This document shows, piece after piece, positions 26,583-35,052 of a DNA stretch of 64,000 nucleotides. This stretch comes from an uncultured Clostridia bacterium (lineage in GTDB: Bacteria > Bacillota > Clostridia > Oscillospirales > Acutalibacteraceae). Position numbers and translations under genes: made by a program. Positions within the stretch are counted from its first letter, which is position 1. The number at the start of each line of letters is the position of its first letter. The stretch spans positions 1 to 64,000 of the forward strand of contig CAMHQC010000002.1 in NCBI GenBank assembly GCA_946187325.1, in the 5' to 3' direction. The notes under the pieces were generated by a model. That model saw only the letters and a list, made by a program, of their open reading frames with translations. It did no database searches and had not been told where the DNA came from.

Positions 26583-27482
26583 ATGCTGAAAAATATGAAA
26601 GGCAATTTAATACTGCTTTTAACCGCTATGATATGGGGTACGGCGTTTGTGTTCCAAAGCGACGGTATGAATTACCTCGGGCCTTATACATTTAATATGA
26701 GCCGAACCTTGCTCGCTGCTGTGGTGCTTATCCCCGTAATTTTAGGATTTAAGCTTTTCGAAAAGAAAAGCGGACAATCTACGCCTGTCGATTACAAGAC
26801 AACTTTTACCGGCGGTTTTTTCTGCGGACTGTGTTTAGCTGTCGCGAGCTGTCTGCAACAAATCGGAATCGTATCGACTTCCGCGGGTAAGGCAGGGTTT
26901 ATCACGGCGCTTTATGTAATTATCGTGCCGATTATAAGCCTTATACTCGGTAAAAAGCAGCCTAAAAAAATATGGATATGCGTAGTCTTAGCGATAGCGG
27001 GCTTTTACCTTTTGTGTATAAAATCGGACTTCTTGCTTAACTCGGGCGACGCGTTTGTACTTGCCTGCGCTTTAGGGTTCGCGGTTCATATTATCGTTAT
27101 CGACTATTTTCTCGAAAAAGGCGCCGACGCTATGATTATGGCGTGTACGCAGTTTTGGGTTGCGGGTATATTTATGCTGATACCGAGCTTTACGCTTGAG
27201 ACGCCGGCTTGGGACGGAATATTCGCCGCTAGGTACTCGATACTGTTCACAGGTATTATGTCCAGCGCGGCGGCTTATACCTTGCAAATTATCGGCCAGC
27301 GTTATACCACACCCACGCTCGCGACGCTTATAATGAGCTTGGAGTCGGTGTTCGCCGCGCTTGCGGGATTTTTAATTCTCGGAGAAAATCTTTCTTTAAA
27401 AGAATTATTCGGCTGCGCTCTCGTATTTACCGCGGTAATACTCGCGCAGGTGGATTTTAAGAGAATTAAGAATCGAAAATGA
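26583..27482 (+). CDS. EamA/DMT-family metabolite exporter
   Basis: The 299-residue, ten-helix protein has the two EamA repeats of the drug/metabolite transporter family: LLLTAMIWGTAFVFQ with SRTLLAAVVLIPVI in the first half and YTLQIIGQRYTTPTLATLIMSLESVFAALAGFLILGE in the second. Members export amino acids, nucleosides or other metabolites; the substrate here cannot be read from sequence. Single-gene unit with its own promoter and terminator. Confidence 0.9.
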   Translation: MLKNMKGNLILLLTAMIWGTAFVFQSDGMNYLGPYTFNMSRTLLAAVVLIPVILGFKLFEKKSGQSTPVDYKTTFTGGFFCGLCLAVASCLQQIGIVSTSAGKAGFITALYVIIVPIISLILGKKQPKKIWICVVLAIAGFYLLCIKSDFLLNSGDAFVLACALGFAVHIIVIDYFLEKGADAMIMACTQFWVAGIFMLIPSFTLETPAWDGIFAARYSILFTGIMSSAAAYTLQIIGQRYTTPTLATLIMSLESVFAALAGFLILGENLSLKELFGCALVFTAVILAQVDFKRIKNRK

Positions 27483-27529
27483 AGAATTAAGAATGATTGT
27501 CGAGTAGATAAAATAAATGTAACAAACAT

Positions 27530-27561
27530 TAAAAAAGGACTGCTTATGCAGTCCTTTTTTC
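27530..27561. terminator. Bidirectional terminator
   Basis: AAAAAAGGACTGC, loop TTAT, GCAGTCCTTTTTT: symmetrical intrinsic terminator between the EamA gene and the leftward ireB unit. Confidence 0.92.
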
Positions 27562-27571
27562 TAAATAAGAA

Positions 27572-27865
27572 TTAAATTTTATGAGCTAAAGCTCTTGAGA
27601 GCCACGCGTCTCCGACATCCATTGCTACGAATAAACCCTGCTTTTCGCTGGATTTTACAAGCTGGCGTCTGGGCGAGAGTCCGGGGTCAGTCGCCATAAG
27701 CTGTACGGCTACTTTGTCCGCAACCTCTATTCCGTTTACCTCGCGCTTGCTTTTAATAATTAGATGGATAACGTACTCGTCGTCCATATTACCGTAATAT
27801 AGCTCATCTCCGCAGCGAACGAGAGGCTTGCCCTTATAGGTAGGGAATACCTGCTTATCTGCCAC
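27572..27865 (-). CDS. Conserved small protein downstream of ireB, function unknown
   Basis: The 97-residue soluble protein (MADKQVFPTYKGKPLVRCGDELYYGNMDDEYVI...) starts with GTG, with AAGGTG upstream, 18 bases after the ireB stop. It has no membrane segment. The mix of short strands (YVIHLIIKSKREVNG, KVAVQLMATDP) suggests a compact alpha/beta fold. I do not recognise the family with certainty. Co-transcription with ireB suggests a link to envelope or cell-cycle signalling, but that is inference. Confidence 0.7.
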   Translation of the reverse strand: MADKQVFPTYKGKPLVRCGDELYYGNMDDEYVIHLIIKSKREVNGIEVADKVAVQLMATDPGLSPRRQLVKSSEKQGLFVAMDVGDAWLSRALAHKI

Positions 27866-27883
27866 AAAGCATCACACCTTTCA

Positions 27884-28132
27884 TTATGTTAAGTTAAGAT
27901 ACGATTTCACAAGTGCTTCCAATAAATCGTCTCGGTCGATACGACTGATTAAATTTCTCGCGTTATTATAAGTTGTAATATAAGTCGGATCCTCGGATAA
28001 AATATATCCGACAATCTGGTTAATAGGGTTGTAGCCCTTTTCCTCTAAAGCGCGGTACACTGTATTAAGGGTAAGCTTAATCTGATCGTCTTTATTATCG
28101 TCGAGCGAGAATACCATCGTCTTATCAATCAT
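27884..28132 (-). CDS. IreB family regulatory phosphoprotein (UPF0297)
   Basis: The 82-residue protein matches the IreB/YrzL family: [62 protein letters not shown]. In enterococci IreB is phosphorylated by the PASTA kinase IreK and affects cephalosporin tolerance. Here its usual neighbours (alaS, ruvX) are absent. GGAGG precedes the start, and it has a strong promoter of its own at 28169-28197. Confidence 0.92.
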   Translation of the reverse strand: MIDKTMVFSLDDNKDDQIKLTLNTVYRALEEKGYNPINQIVGYILSEDPTYITTYNNARNLISRIDRDDLLEALVKSYLNLT

Positions 28133-28168
28133 GGAAACACCTCCATTTCAAAATTCTAATTCGTAATT

Positions 28169-28197
28169 ATTTTAACACATTAAATTTACTTAGTCAA
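28169..28197 (-). promoter_or_regulatory. Promoter of the ireB unit
   Basis: Minus strand TTGACT, 17 bases, TAAAAT. Confidence 0.85.
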
Positions 28198-28265
28198 GAA
28201 TTTTTTATTATAGCTTAATTCTATTTTAGAATTATTGATTTACCGATAGTGTAATCTTTTAAGAC

Positions 28266-28288
28266 GCGGCCGGGAATTACCCGACCGC
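28266..28288 (-). terminator. Probable terminator of pheST
   Basis: GCGGTCGGG, loop TAATT, CCCGGCCGC on the minus strand; the following T-tract is weak. Confidence 0.6.
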
Positions 28289-28297
28289 ATTTACTTT

Positions 28298-30667
28298 TTA
28301 TTTTCTTAAAGTTACACCGATATCGCCGAGTCTATTAATAATCTCGTCCATAGCTTCCTGTACCTCTGCCGAGGAGAGAGTTCTCTCGTTTGAGTAGAAT
28401 TCGAATCGGATTGTGATACTGTGGATAGTATCTGTATCGTAAGTATCTACAATTTTAATACCTCTTAAAATATCCTCTCTGATTCCTTTCCAGCAGTCCA
28501 TAAGGTTCGAGAAGAATGTTCCCGGTTTTAGCTCTACACTTAAATCGTAAGTAATCGGCGGATATTTTGAGGGCTCGTTGTACTGAATACTTGCGTTTTC
28601 GGATTTTGAGAATTTTTCTACGTCTATCTCAGTGTAAACAACGCTGCCTTTCTTGTCGATTTTCTTAGCAACAACGGGATGAACGATACCGATTTTACCG
28701 ATAACCTCGCCGTCGAGAATAATCTCGTTGAGGTTTACGGGATGTTCGTAGCTGTGTGTAGGCTCTACGCTCTTAAAGCTTAACGCCTTGTGCTTAATAT
28801 CGTCGGTTAAGGTCGCTAAAATATCTCTTAGCTTAAAGTATAAGGTCTTAATGTCCTCGGTCTTGCTGTAGAGAGTTACCGCGAGCATTTTCTTCTCAAC
28901 ACAAAGATTGTTCTCGTCTACGCCCTCGACAACTCGTCCGATTTCAAAAATACCGTAGCTTGACGAGTAGCCGATATTGCTCTTAACCTGGCACAGCTGA
29001 GTCGGTATAATTGAGCGTCTGATAGTTTCGATATTCGGGTTAGTCGCGTTAGCGAGCTTGATGTTTTCCTCTACGGGAATACCCAGCTCCTTCTGCTCGT
29101 CATAATAAGCCCAAACGTAAGAGTGAACCTCGTGAAGATTGTATTTTTTAACGAGTATATCCTTAATCTTTTCCTCGTCGCTCTTAACCTGATCCATTCT
29201 TACGGGGTAAAGGGGAGAGCGGGTTGTGTTTACATCAAAATTGTCGTAACCGTAAATACGTGTAATCTCCTCGATAATATCGGCTTTAATAGTAACGTCC
29301 TTAGTAGCTCTCCACGACGGAACGTCTACTGTGAATACATCGCCGTCCTGCTCGGCTTTAAAGCCTAAGGAGGTTAAAGTTTTAATAATACGGTCGTCTG
29401 ATATCTCGATTCCCGTGTATTTATCGACAAAAGCCTTGTCGAATGTGAGAGTTACTTTATCGTATTTATAAGCGTACTCGTCGGTAAGCGCGCTCACTAC
29501 CTCGATGTTGCTGTCGTATTCGGATAAAAGCCTTACGAAACGGGCGATAGCCGTAACAGTCATCTCGGGGTCTAAGGACTTCTCGTAGCGCATAGAAGCG
29601 TCGGTTCTGTGAGAAAGTCTTACTGTCGATTTACGGATAGAAGCCGCGTCGAATGTAGCCGACTCGAGCGTGAGGGTGGTAGTGTCTTTCACAATTTCGG
29701 AATCAAGTCCGCCCATTATACCCGCGATAGCGACAGGAGTATCGCCGTTACAAATCATAAGGGTATTTTCGTCAATATTTCTTTCTTCACCGTCTAAGGT
29801 TGTAAATTTAAAGGGCTTGTCGAATCTCTTGATTCTGATTTTTTCAACCTTTCTCGAATCGAAAGCGTGCATCGGCTGACCCATTTCGAGCATTAAGTAG
29901 TTGGTAAGGTCGGCGAGGAAGTTAATCGCTCTCATTCCGCAGTAATAAAGACGGATTCTCATATTTACGGGACTGGTGTTTCTCTGAATATTCTCTACCT
30001 GTAAGCCCGAGTATCTGTAACAAAGCGGATCCTCGATTTTTATATCAATCTTTTTAAGATCGTTGTATTTAGCTAAATCTACTATGTCGAGGGGTTTTAA
30101 CTCTCTGCCCGCTAAAGCAGCGAACTCTCTGGCGATACCGTAATGTCCCCATAAGTCAGGGCGGTTAGTAAGCGACTTGTTATCTACCTCGAAAACAATA
30201 TCGTCTATCTCGTAGATGTCCTTTAAGTCTGTGCCGTTTTTGACGTCGTCCGTTATTTCCATAATACCCGAGTTATCGTCGCTTATGCCGATTTCCGCCT
30301 CGGAACAGCACATACCGTTTGAGGTATAACCCGCGAGCTTTCTCGGAGAAATTTCAATCTCGCCGATTTTAGCGCCGAGCTTAGCGAAAGCTGTCTTTAG
30401 TCCCACTCTTACGTTAGGAGCTCCGCATACTACGTCTACTAATTCGTCCCCGCCGATATCAACCTTTAAAAGATGGAGCTTCTTGCTCTCGGGGTGATTC
30501 TCTACGGACTTAATCTCCGCGACAACTATTCCGCTTAAATCGGAACCTTTATAGAAAATCTCGTTTTCGACTTCCGCTGTGGATAAGGAGAATTTATTAA
30601 TAAGCTCTACTTTATCGAGACCGCTTAAATCAACGAAATCCGAAATCCAATTCATAGATAAAAACAT
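28298..30667 (-). CDS. pheT: Phenylalanine-tRNA ligase beta subunit
   Basis: The 789-residue subunit pairs with PheS to charge tRNA-Phe. It has the N-terminal EMAP/tRNA-binding fold (VAEIKSVENHPESKKLHLLKVDIG), the B3/4 editing domain, B5 domains, a catalytic-like core and the C-terminal FDX-ACB anticodon-binding domain (YPPITYDLSVELKPGTFFSNL). It starts 12 bases after the pheS stop. Confidence 0.97.
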   Translation of the reverse strand: MFLSMNWISDFVDLSGLDKVELINKFSLSTAEVENEIFYKGSDLSGIVVAEIKSVENHPESKKLHLLKVDIGGDELVDVVCGAPNVRVGLKTAFAKLGAKIGEIEISPRKLAGYTSNGMCCSEAEIGISDDNSGIMEITDDVKNGTDLKDIYEIDDIVFEVDNKSLTNRPDLWGHYGIAREFAALAGRELKPLDIVDLAKYNDLKKIDIKIEDPLCYRYSGLQVENIQRNTSPVNMRIRLYYCGMRAINFLADLTNYLMLEMGQPMHAFDSRKVEKIRIKRFDKPFKFTTLDGEERNIDENTLMICNGDTPVAIAGIMGGLDSEIVKDTTTLTLESATFDAASIRKSTVRLSHRTDASMRYEKSLDPEMTVTAIARFVRLLSEYDSNIEVVSALTDEYAYKYDKVTLTFDKAFVDKYTGIEISDDRIIKTLTSLGFKAEQDGDVFTVDVPSWRATKDVTIKADIIEEITRIYGYDNFDVNTTRSPLYPVRMDQVKSDEEKIKDILVKKYNLHEVHSYVWAYYDEQKELGIPVEENIKLANATNPNIETIRRSIIPTQLCQVKSNIGYSSSYGIFEIGRVVEGVDENNLCVEKKMLAVTLYSKTEDIKTLYFKLRDILATLTDDIKHKALSFKSVEPTHSYEHPVNLNEIILDGEVIGKIGIVHPVVAKKIDKKGSVVYTEIDVEKFSKSENASIQYNEPSKYPPITYDLSVELKPGTFFSNLMDCWKGIREDILRGIKIVDTYDTDTIHSITIRFEFYSNERTLSSAEVQEAMDEIINRLGDIGVTLRK

Positions 30668-30679
30668 ACTTAATCCTCC

Positions 30680-31732
30680 TTATTCGTCATCGGTAAACTG
30701 CGAGAGCGATTTTAAGCTGCCGCTGTTTAAATCTCTTATATCTTTAACGCCGTACTTCATCATTACCAGTCTTGTAAGTCCGAGTCCGAACGCGAAGCCT
30801 GTGTATTTTTCGGGGTCAACTCCGCCTTCTTTAAGTACCTCGGGGTGAATCATACCGCACGGGCATAGCTCAAGCCAACCGCTTCTGTTACAGCTCGGGC
30901 AACCTTCGCCGCCGCAGATAAGGCAGTTAATATCGAGCTCGAATCCGGGTTCGACGAAGGGGAAGAAGCCGGGGCGCAGTCTTACTTTAATGTCTTTTCG
31001 GAATACCTCGGAAAGCATTGTTTTCATAAAGTAGATAAGGTTAGAGATGCTTATGTCCTTATCAACCATAACGCCTTCCATCTGGAAGAATGTATTTTCA
31101 TGAGTAGCGTCGGTAGCCTCGTTTCTGAAACAACGTCCGGGGAAGATAGCCTTAATCGGAGTGCCGTTTTCAACAAGTCTTTTACCGTACTTCTTAATAA
31201 TAGCGTTCTGAGCGGCAGAGGTCTGTGATTTTAAAAGCTGACCATTCTCCAGGTAGTAAGTGTCCTGCATATCGCGCGCGGGGTGATGCTTCGGGATATT
31301 TAGCGACTCAAAGCACTCGTAGTCGGTTACAACCTCTGAATAATCCTCAACCGTAAAGCCCATAGACTTAAATATAGTTTCGCACTGTCTTTGCACTAAG
31401 GTTATCGGGTGATATGAGCCTCTTGCGAGGTTTGCCGGAGTAGTGATATCGAACTGAGGCATAGCTTTAATTTCAGCCTCAATTTCCTTTTCCTTAAGCT
31501 CCTTTGTCTTTTCCTCGATAGACTTAGCGACCTTGCCTTTAAGCTCGTTAACCCTTTTACCGAATTCCTTTCTTTCGTCATTCGAAAGGTCTTTCATACC
31601 CTTTAAAAGCCCCGTAACGCTGCCTTTTTTGCCGAGAAAAGCAACTCTCAGCTTGTCGAGGTCAACAAGGTTGGAAACTTCGGAAAGCTGTTGTTCAAGA
31701 TTTTGTTTAAGATTTGTAATCTTATCGTCCAT
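30680..31732 (-). CDS. pheS: Phenylalanine-tRNA ligase alpha subunit
   Basis: The alpha subunit holds the class II aminoacylation site. A coiled-coil N-terminus is followed by the motifs GSYHPITLVQRQCETIFKSMGF, HPARDMQDTYYLEN, FRNEATDATHENTFFQMEG and the C-terminal GFAFGLGLTRLVMMKYG. I place the start at ATG 31732 (350 residues) because GGAGG overlaps the ORF track's first ATG. A T-box leader precedes it. Confidence 0.96.
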   Translation of the reverse strand: MDDKITNLKQNLEQQLSEVSNLVDLDKLRVAFLGKKGSVTGLLKGMKDLSNDERKEFGKRVNELKGKVAKSIEEKTKELKEKEIEAEIKAMPQFDITTPANLARGSYHPITLVQRQCETIFKSMGFTVEDYSEVVTDYECFESLNIPKHHPARDMQDTYYLENGQLLKSQTSAAQNAIIKKYGKRLVENGTPIKAIFPGRCFRNEATDATHENTFFQMEGVMVDKDISISNLIYFMKTMLSEVFRKDIKVRLRPGFFPFVEPGFELDINCLICGGEGCPSCNRSGWLELCPCGMIHPEVLKEGGVDPEKYTGFAFGLGLTRLVMMKYGVKDIRDLNSGSLKSLSQFTDDE

Positions 31733-31767
31733 AATTACCTCCATATAATAAAATTATCGGCAGTATA

Positions 31768-32018
31768 CGAAAAAAGCCCCTCTGATTTTTCAATCAAAGG
31801 GACGAATATAATCCGCGGTACCACCCTAGGTTTTTGCTGAATAGAGCAAACACTCTTTTGACCTGTAACGGTGTCAGCCGTTGAGACCTACTAAGGTTCA
31901 GCCTCACCACTCAGAAGGGAACTTCATTTCTTCCGCTAAGCCGCGCGCTTTCAGCCGTGACGCGCGTTCTCTTTACGAAGCTTTGAGGAAACTACTTCCT
32001 TCGTCGCCGTGTTATCTT
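31768..32018 (-). promoter_or_regulatory. T-box riboswitch controlling pheST
   Basis: The minus strand carries the T-box sequence AGGGTGGTACCGCGG (31813-31827), which pairs with the uncharged tRNA acceptor end, followed by a terminator (CCCTTTGATT...AATCAGAGGGG and TTTTTT at 31771-31803). Upstream lie the stem I region with an AGAGA-type bulge and a specifier area containing TTC codons (GAAGTTCCC, CCTTCTGAG), consistent with a phenylalanine specifier. Low charging of tRNA-Phe should allow read-through into pheS. The exact specifier position was not proven. Confidence 0.93.
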
Positions 32019-32023
32019 CTCGT

Positions 32024-32052
32024 ATTTTACCATTTTAATCTGAATTATGCAA
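32024..32052 (-). promoter_or_regulatory. Promoter of the pheST T-box leader
   Basis: Minus strand TTGCAT, 17 bases, TAAAAT; start site near 32018. Confidence 0.82.
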
Positions 32053-32136
32053 TAGTTTATTGAAAAATTTTCAGTAATATGATACAATTGTTATCAGTTT
32101 TTTATATTTTCAGTTTTTCAAAAGGTGGATATGATA

Positions 32137-32688
32137 ATGAACGATATTTTTATAGAACAGCTCGTAAAGAAAAAGAGAACCATTAAGGACCGCGTAATTT
32201 TTATGGCGGTAATTCTTATGGTTATACTTATACCCGTAACTTTCGCGGCGTTGGCTCTAAAGCAGGTTATTATGGGGTACTTTTTCTGGATAGCGTTCTT
32301 TTTATTCTGTTTCGGTATATGGTTTATCTGGTTTACTCGTTCGCATCAGAACGTCGAGTTCGAGTATCAGGTTGTACAGGATACCTTAGTCGTAAGTAAA
32401 ATTATCGCTAAGCGTAAGCGAAAGGAGCTTATGAAGCTCGATGTCCGCACTATAGATAAGCTCGAAAAGGGCGATAATCCCGAGATTAAAAAGATGAGCT
32501 TTGTCAGGGTTTATGACGCTGCTGAACACAGCTTCGACGATAAAAACACTACCTACGCTGTTTATCAGCACGCCGCTTTGGGCAGATGCGCGCTCTTATT
32601 CAACCCTAACGAGAGAGTTTTAAACGGTATGAAGCCCTATCTTAAAAAGGATATTGTTCTTAAACTATTCTATAACCGAGGTAACTGA
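32137..32688 (+). CDS. Two-helix membrane protein of unknown function
   Basis: The ~183-residue protein has two adjacent membrane helices (FMAVILMVILIPVTFAALAL and YFFWIAFFLFCFGIWFIWF) and a cytoplasmic C-terminal domain of about 110 residues with beta-strand character. It resembles small clostridial membrane proteins of unknown role (DUF6106-like; name from memory). I prefer ATG 32137 because AAAGGTGG lies 8 bases upstream; 32131 and GTG 32125 are alternatives. Its stop overlaps the nnrD start by one base, implying coupling. Confidence 0.7.
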   Translation: MNDIFIEQLVKKKRTIKDRVIFMAVILMVILIPVTFAALALKQVIMGYFFWIAFFLFCFGIWFIWFTRSHQNVEFEYQVVQDTLVVSKIIAKRKRKELMKLDVRTIDKLEKGDNPEIKKMSFVRVYDAAEHSFDDKNTTYAVYQHAALGRCALLFNPNERVLNGMKPYLKKDIVLKLFYNRGN

Positions 32689-33545
32689 TGTATCTTCCCA
32701 TAGATAAAAACTTAGTAAAGTCTACAGTAAAAAAACGTCCTGACGACAGCGACAAAACTACCGTCGGAAGCCTGCTCTCGATATGCGGCAGCTATGGTAT
32801 GGCGGGAGCGGCGATTATGTCGTCTAAAGCGGCGCTTCGTTCGGGAATAGGACTTCTTAAAATCGCCGCGGCTAAATCGGTTTATCCTATAATCGCTCAG
32901 GCTGTACCCGAGGCGGTGTTTTATCCGATAGACGATAACTTTATTTCTGATTTTGACTTTATTGAAAAATCGAAATATTGCGGAGCTGTTCTCACGGGAT
33001 GCGGACTTTCGGTAAATAATAACACAAGAGAACTTGTGAATAATATAATTAAGTTCAGCGAAATTCCAATTATCCTCGACGCCGACGCGCTCAATATTGT
33101 GTCGGAAAATCCGTCCGTACTAAGCGAGAGCGATGTTGTTAAGATATTAACCCCTCACGACAGGGAGTTCTCACGACTGATTCGCAAGGATATTGCCGAG
33201 GTTAAGGATAATAGAGAAGAGCTTGCGGTTAAATTTGCCGAAAAGTATAACGTGATTCTCGTGTTAAAAGGTCATAAAACCTTAGTCGTAAACCCGCAGG
33301 GAGAAATTTACTATAACGAAGAACTCGGTAACGCGGGTATGGCTTCGGGCGGCAGCGGCGATGTACTGGCGGGAATTATTGGTTCGCTTATCGCTCAGGG
33401 ATTTGAGCCGTTTAAATCCACGGCGAGCGCGGTCTATCTGCACGCTCTCTCGGGTGATTTTGCTAAGGAGAAATTCGGGGAGATTTCTATGCTCCCGACC
33501 GATATTATTGACTGTATTCCCGAGGCGTTTAAAAGCTTAGGGTAA
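32688..33545 (+). CDS. nnrD: ADP-dependent NAD(P)H-hydrate dehydratase
   Basis: The 285-residue ribokinase-like enzyme repairs hydrated NADH and NADPH. Motifs include GSLLSICGSYGMAGAAIMSSKAALRSGIG, LTGCGLS, ILDADALNI, ILTPHDREFSRL and the catalytic NAGMASGGSGDVLAGIIG. It is the stand-alone dehydratase without the NnrE epimerase domain. The last two codons and the stop (TTA GGG TAA) fall within the terminal inverted repeat of a MITE starting at 33538, so the natural 3' end of the gene may have been replaced. Confidence 0.92.
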   Translation: MYLPIDKNLVKSTVKKRPDDSDKTTVGSLLSICGSYGMAGAAIMSSKAALRSGIGLLKIAAAKSVYPIIAQAVPEAVFYPIDDNFISDFDFIEKSKYCGAVLTGCGLSVNNNTRELVNNIIKFSEIPIILDADALNIVSENPSVLSESDVVKILTPHDREFSRLIRKDIAEVKDNREELAVKFAEKYNVILVLKGHKTLVVNPQGEIYYNEELGNAGMASGGSGDVLAGIIGSLIAQGFEPFKSTASAVYLHALSGDFAKEKFGEISMLPTDIIDCIPEAFKSLG

Positions 33546-33717
33546 CAGAAGTAATCTGAACCTCGGCAAAACTCCTTTGGACTTTAAACGGTTGAAATTT
33601 TAGGCGATTTGCGGTGCGGAGAATGTTAGCAGGCTGGCGCCTGCTGACGTTCGACAAGCCGTAAAGAGTCAAAATTACTCCGTTTAAAGCGTGGTTCGGA
33701 TTGCTTCTGTTACCCTA
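33538..33717. mobile_element. MITE-like palindromic element, copy 1 (180 bp)
   Basis: The ends TAGGGTAACAGAAGTAATCTGAACC and the complement of GGTTCGGATTGCTTCTGTTACCCTA match over 25 bases with two differences. Inner arms CTTTAAACGG/CCGTTTAAAG and AGCAGGC/GCCTGCT also pair, so the whole element can fold. The same element recurs at 45443-45721. Both copies begin TA and end TA, consistent with TA-targeting IS630/mariner-type insertion. No transposase is present in the window. Confidence 0.85.
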
Positions 33718-33765
33718 GGTTATAGTTGAAAATTTTATATCATATAATTCAGCAGAGGTGAGGTT

Positions 33766-34263
33766 ATGAAAAAATTCCCCCTGCTGTTTTTTTGTTTAAT
33801 TTTAGCTTTAAGCGGATGCACGGCTCCGAGCGCTCCTATCGACAGCTTTAAGGCGAAGTTTAAAGCGGTGTCTAACGGCGTTACCTTAAAGGGTAAGATT
33901 TATTCGAGCTCAAATAACGCGGTAACTATAAATCTGTCTTATCCCGACGCTTTGAGCGGATATGTTTACAGCTTTAAAAACAACAAGCTCAATTTATCGT
34001 ATAACAATCTTTATTTAAAATCCGAGAGCGAGTATCTTCCCGAGGACGACTTTTCGAGAACTGTTTATAACGTCCTGCGAAGCCTGAAAAAAGGGGATAA
34101 TATTAAGGTTGATAAGAGTTATAATTCTTTAACAGAATTTAGAGGCGACTGCGAGAGCGGAAAGTTTACGCTCGCTTGCGATAGTATCGGTAAAATAAAA
34201 GAAATTTCTTTAAAAGAAAATAACTTTAATATAAAATTTAGTTCAATCAGTCTTATAAATTAA
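33766..34263 (+). CDS. Lipoprotein of unknown function
   Basis: The 165-residue product has a lipoprotein signal with lipobox ALSGC at about residue 18. The rest is dominated by beta-strand-like repeats (VTLKGKIYSSSNNAVTINLSYP, FKNNKLNLSYNNLYLKSE), compatible with a LolA/YdcC-type half-barrel. In Bacillus subtilis a lipoprotein gene (ydcC) sits between acpS and alr-ndoAI-ndoA; here the order nnrD, lipoprotein, mazF recalls that locus. Function unknown. Confidence 0.7.
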   Translation: MKKFPLLFFCLILALSGCTAPSAPIDSFKAKFKAVSNGVTLKGKIYSSSNNAVTINLSYPDALSGYVYSFKNNKLNLSYNNLYLKSESEYLPEDDFSRTVYNVLRSLKKGDNIKVDKSYNSLTEFRGDCESGKFTLACDSIGKIKEISLKENNFNIKFSSISLIN

Positions 34264-34357
34264 TCTCACCATACTCACGGTTAAAAATATTATATTAACG
34301 GTATAAAAATTTCCAAAGCGGTAAAAATATTTACAGAATGAATTTGGAGGTAAAACC

Positions 34358-34702
34358 GTGAGTATAAAACGAGGAGATATTTTTTACGCGGATCTTTCGC
34401 CTGTAATCGGTTCCGAGCAGGGCGGAGTACGACCCGTTTTAATAGTTCAGAATAATATAGGTAATAAATACAGCCCTACCGTAATCGCCGCCGCGATTAC
34501 AAGCCAGCAGTCCAAGGCGAAATTACCTACCCATATTCCGATTGTAGCCGATAACTGCGGACTGTCTAAAGACAGCGTTGTGCTTTTGGAACAGATTAGA
34601 ACGATAGATAAACAACGTTTAAAAGAGCGTATGGGAGCGGTTGACCAGAGGTCTATGAACCGAGTTGATAACGCCATCTCAATCTCTTTCGGATTACAGT
34701 AA
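34358..34702 (+). CDS. MazF/NdoA-type endoribonuclease toxin without a visible antitoxin
   Basis: The 114-residue protein matches the PemK/MazF family: [30 protein letters not shown], the catalytic region [10 protein letters not shown] and the conserved [12 protein letters not shown]. Members cut mRNA at short sequence motifs. The start is GTG 34358 with GGAGG 7 bases upstream. Between the lipoprotein stop and this start there are only 94 bases, with no open frame that could encode a MazE/EndoAI antitoxin, and none follows. It may be controlled from elsewhere. Confidence 0.92.
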   Translation: MSIKRGDIFYADLSPVIGSEQGGVRPVLIVQNNIGNKYSPTVIAAAITSQQSKAKLPTHIPIVADNCGLSKDSVVLLEQIRTIDKQRLKERMGAVDQRSMNRVDNAISISFGLQ

Positions 34703-34704
34703 TT

Positions 34705-34729
34705 ACATACCCGGCAAGTTCGGGTATTT
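34705..34729 (+). terminator. mazF terminator, copy 1
   Basis: ATACCCG, loop GCAAGTT, CGGGTAT then TT. A second copy with one base change lies at 34995-35019; the two flank an inserted module. Confidence 0.75.
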
Positions 34730-34739
34730 CAGCTTGTCG

Positions 34740-34995
34740 AAAAACTATGTTTGAGAAGGCGACATTGCCCTCTCCTTGAGGAGAGGGTGTCACGCTACTG
34801 CGTGACGGGTGAGGTGTAGGGAACTTGTCAAAATCTTTGATTTTGGCAACAAGTTGCCGTTATTATTGACTTTTTACGTCATTTCGTTACCCAAAACAAG
34901 TTTTGGACGAAATGCTACACCTCATCAGTCACCTTCGGTGACAGCTTCTCCTCAAGGAGAAGCCGAGTCAAAAAAGAACTTTTTCTACAGTCAGA
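34740..34995. mobile_element. Repeat module with a 214-bp insert, between duplicated terminators
   Basis: The outer module reads AAAAACTATGTTTGAGAAG on the left and CCGAGTCAAAAAAGAAC...CTACAGTCAGA on the right. The same module without the middle part lies at 45976-46028. The insert (about 34759-34972) has hairpin ends: CCCTCTCCTTGAGGAGAGGG and CTTCTCCTCAAGGAGAAG, with GGTGAGGTGTAG and CTACACCTCA as further inverted arms, and is bounded by GAGAAG on both sides. This is a typical non-coding repeat of gut Firmicutes. No gene is present in 34703-35052. Confidence 0.75.
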
Positions 34996-35019
34996 CATAC
35001 CCGACAAGTTCGGGTATTT
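34995..35019 (+). terminator. mazF terminator, copy 2
   Basis: Same 25-base sequence as 34705-34729 with one change, followed by a better T-tract (ATTTTTC). Confidence 0.75.
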
Positions 35020-35052
35020 TTCTTTTTACGAATAAAATCAAGGAAGTTTAAT

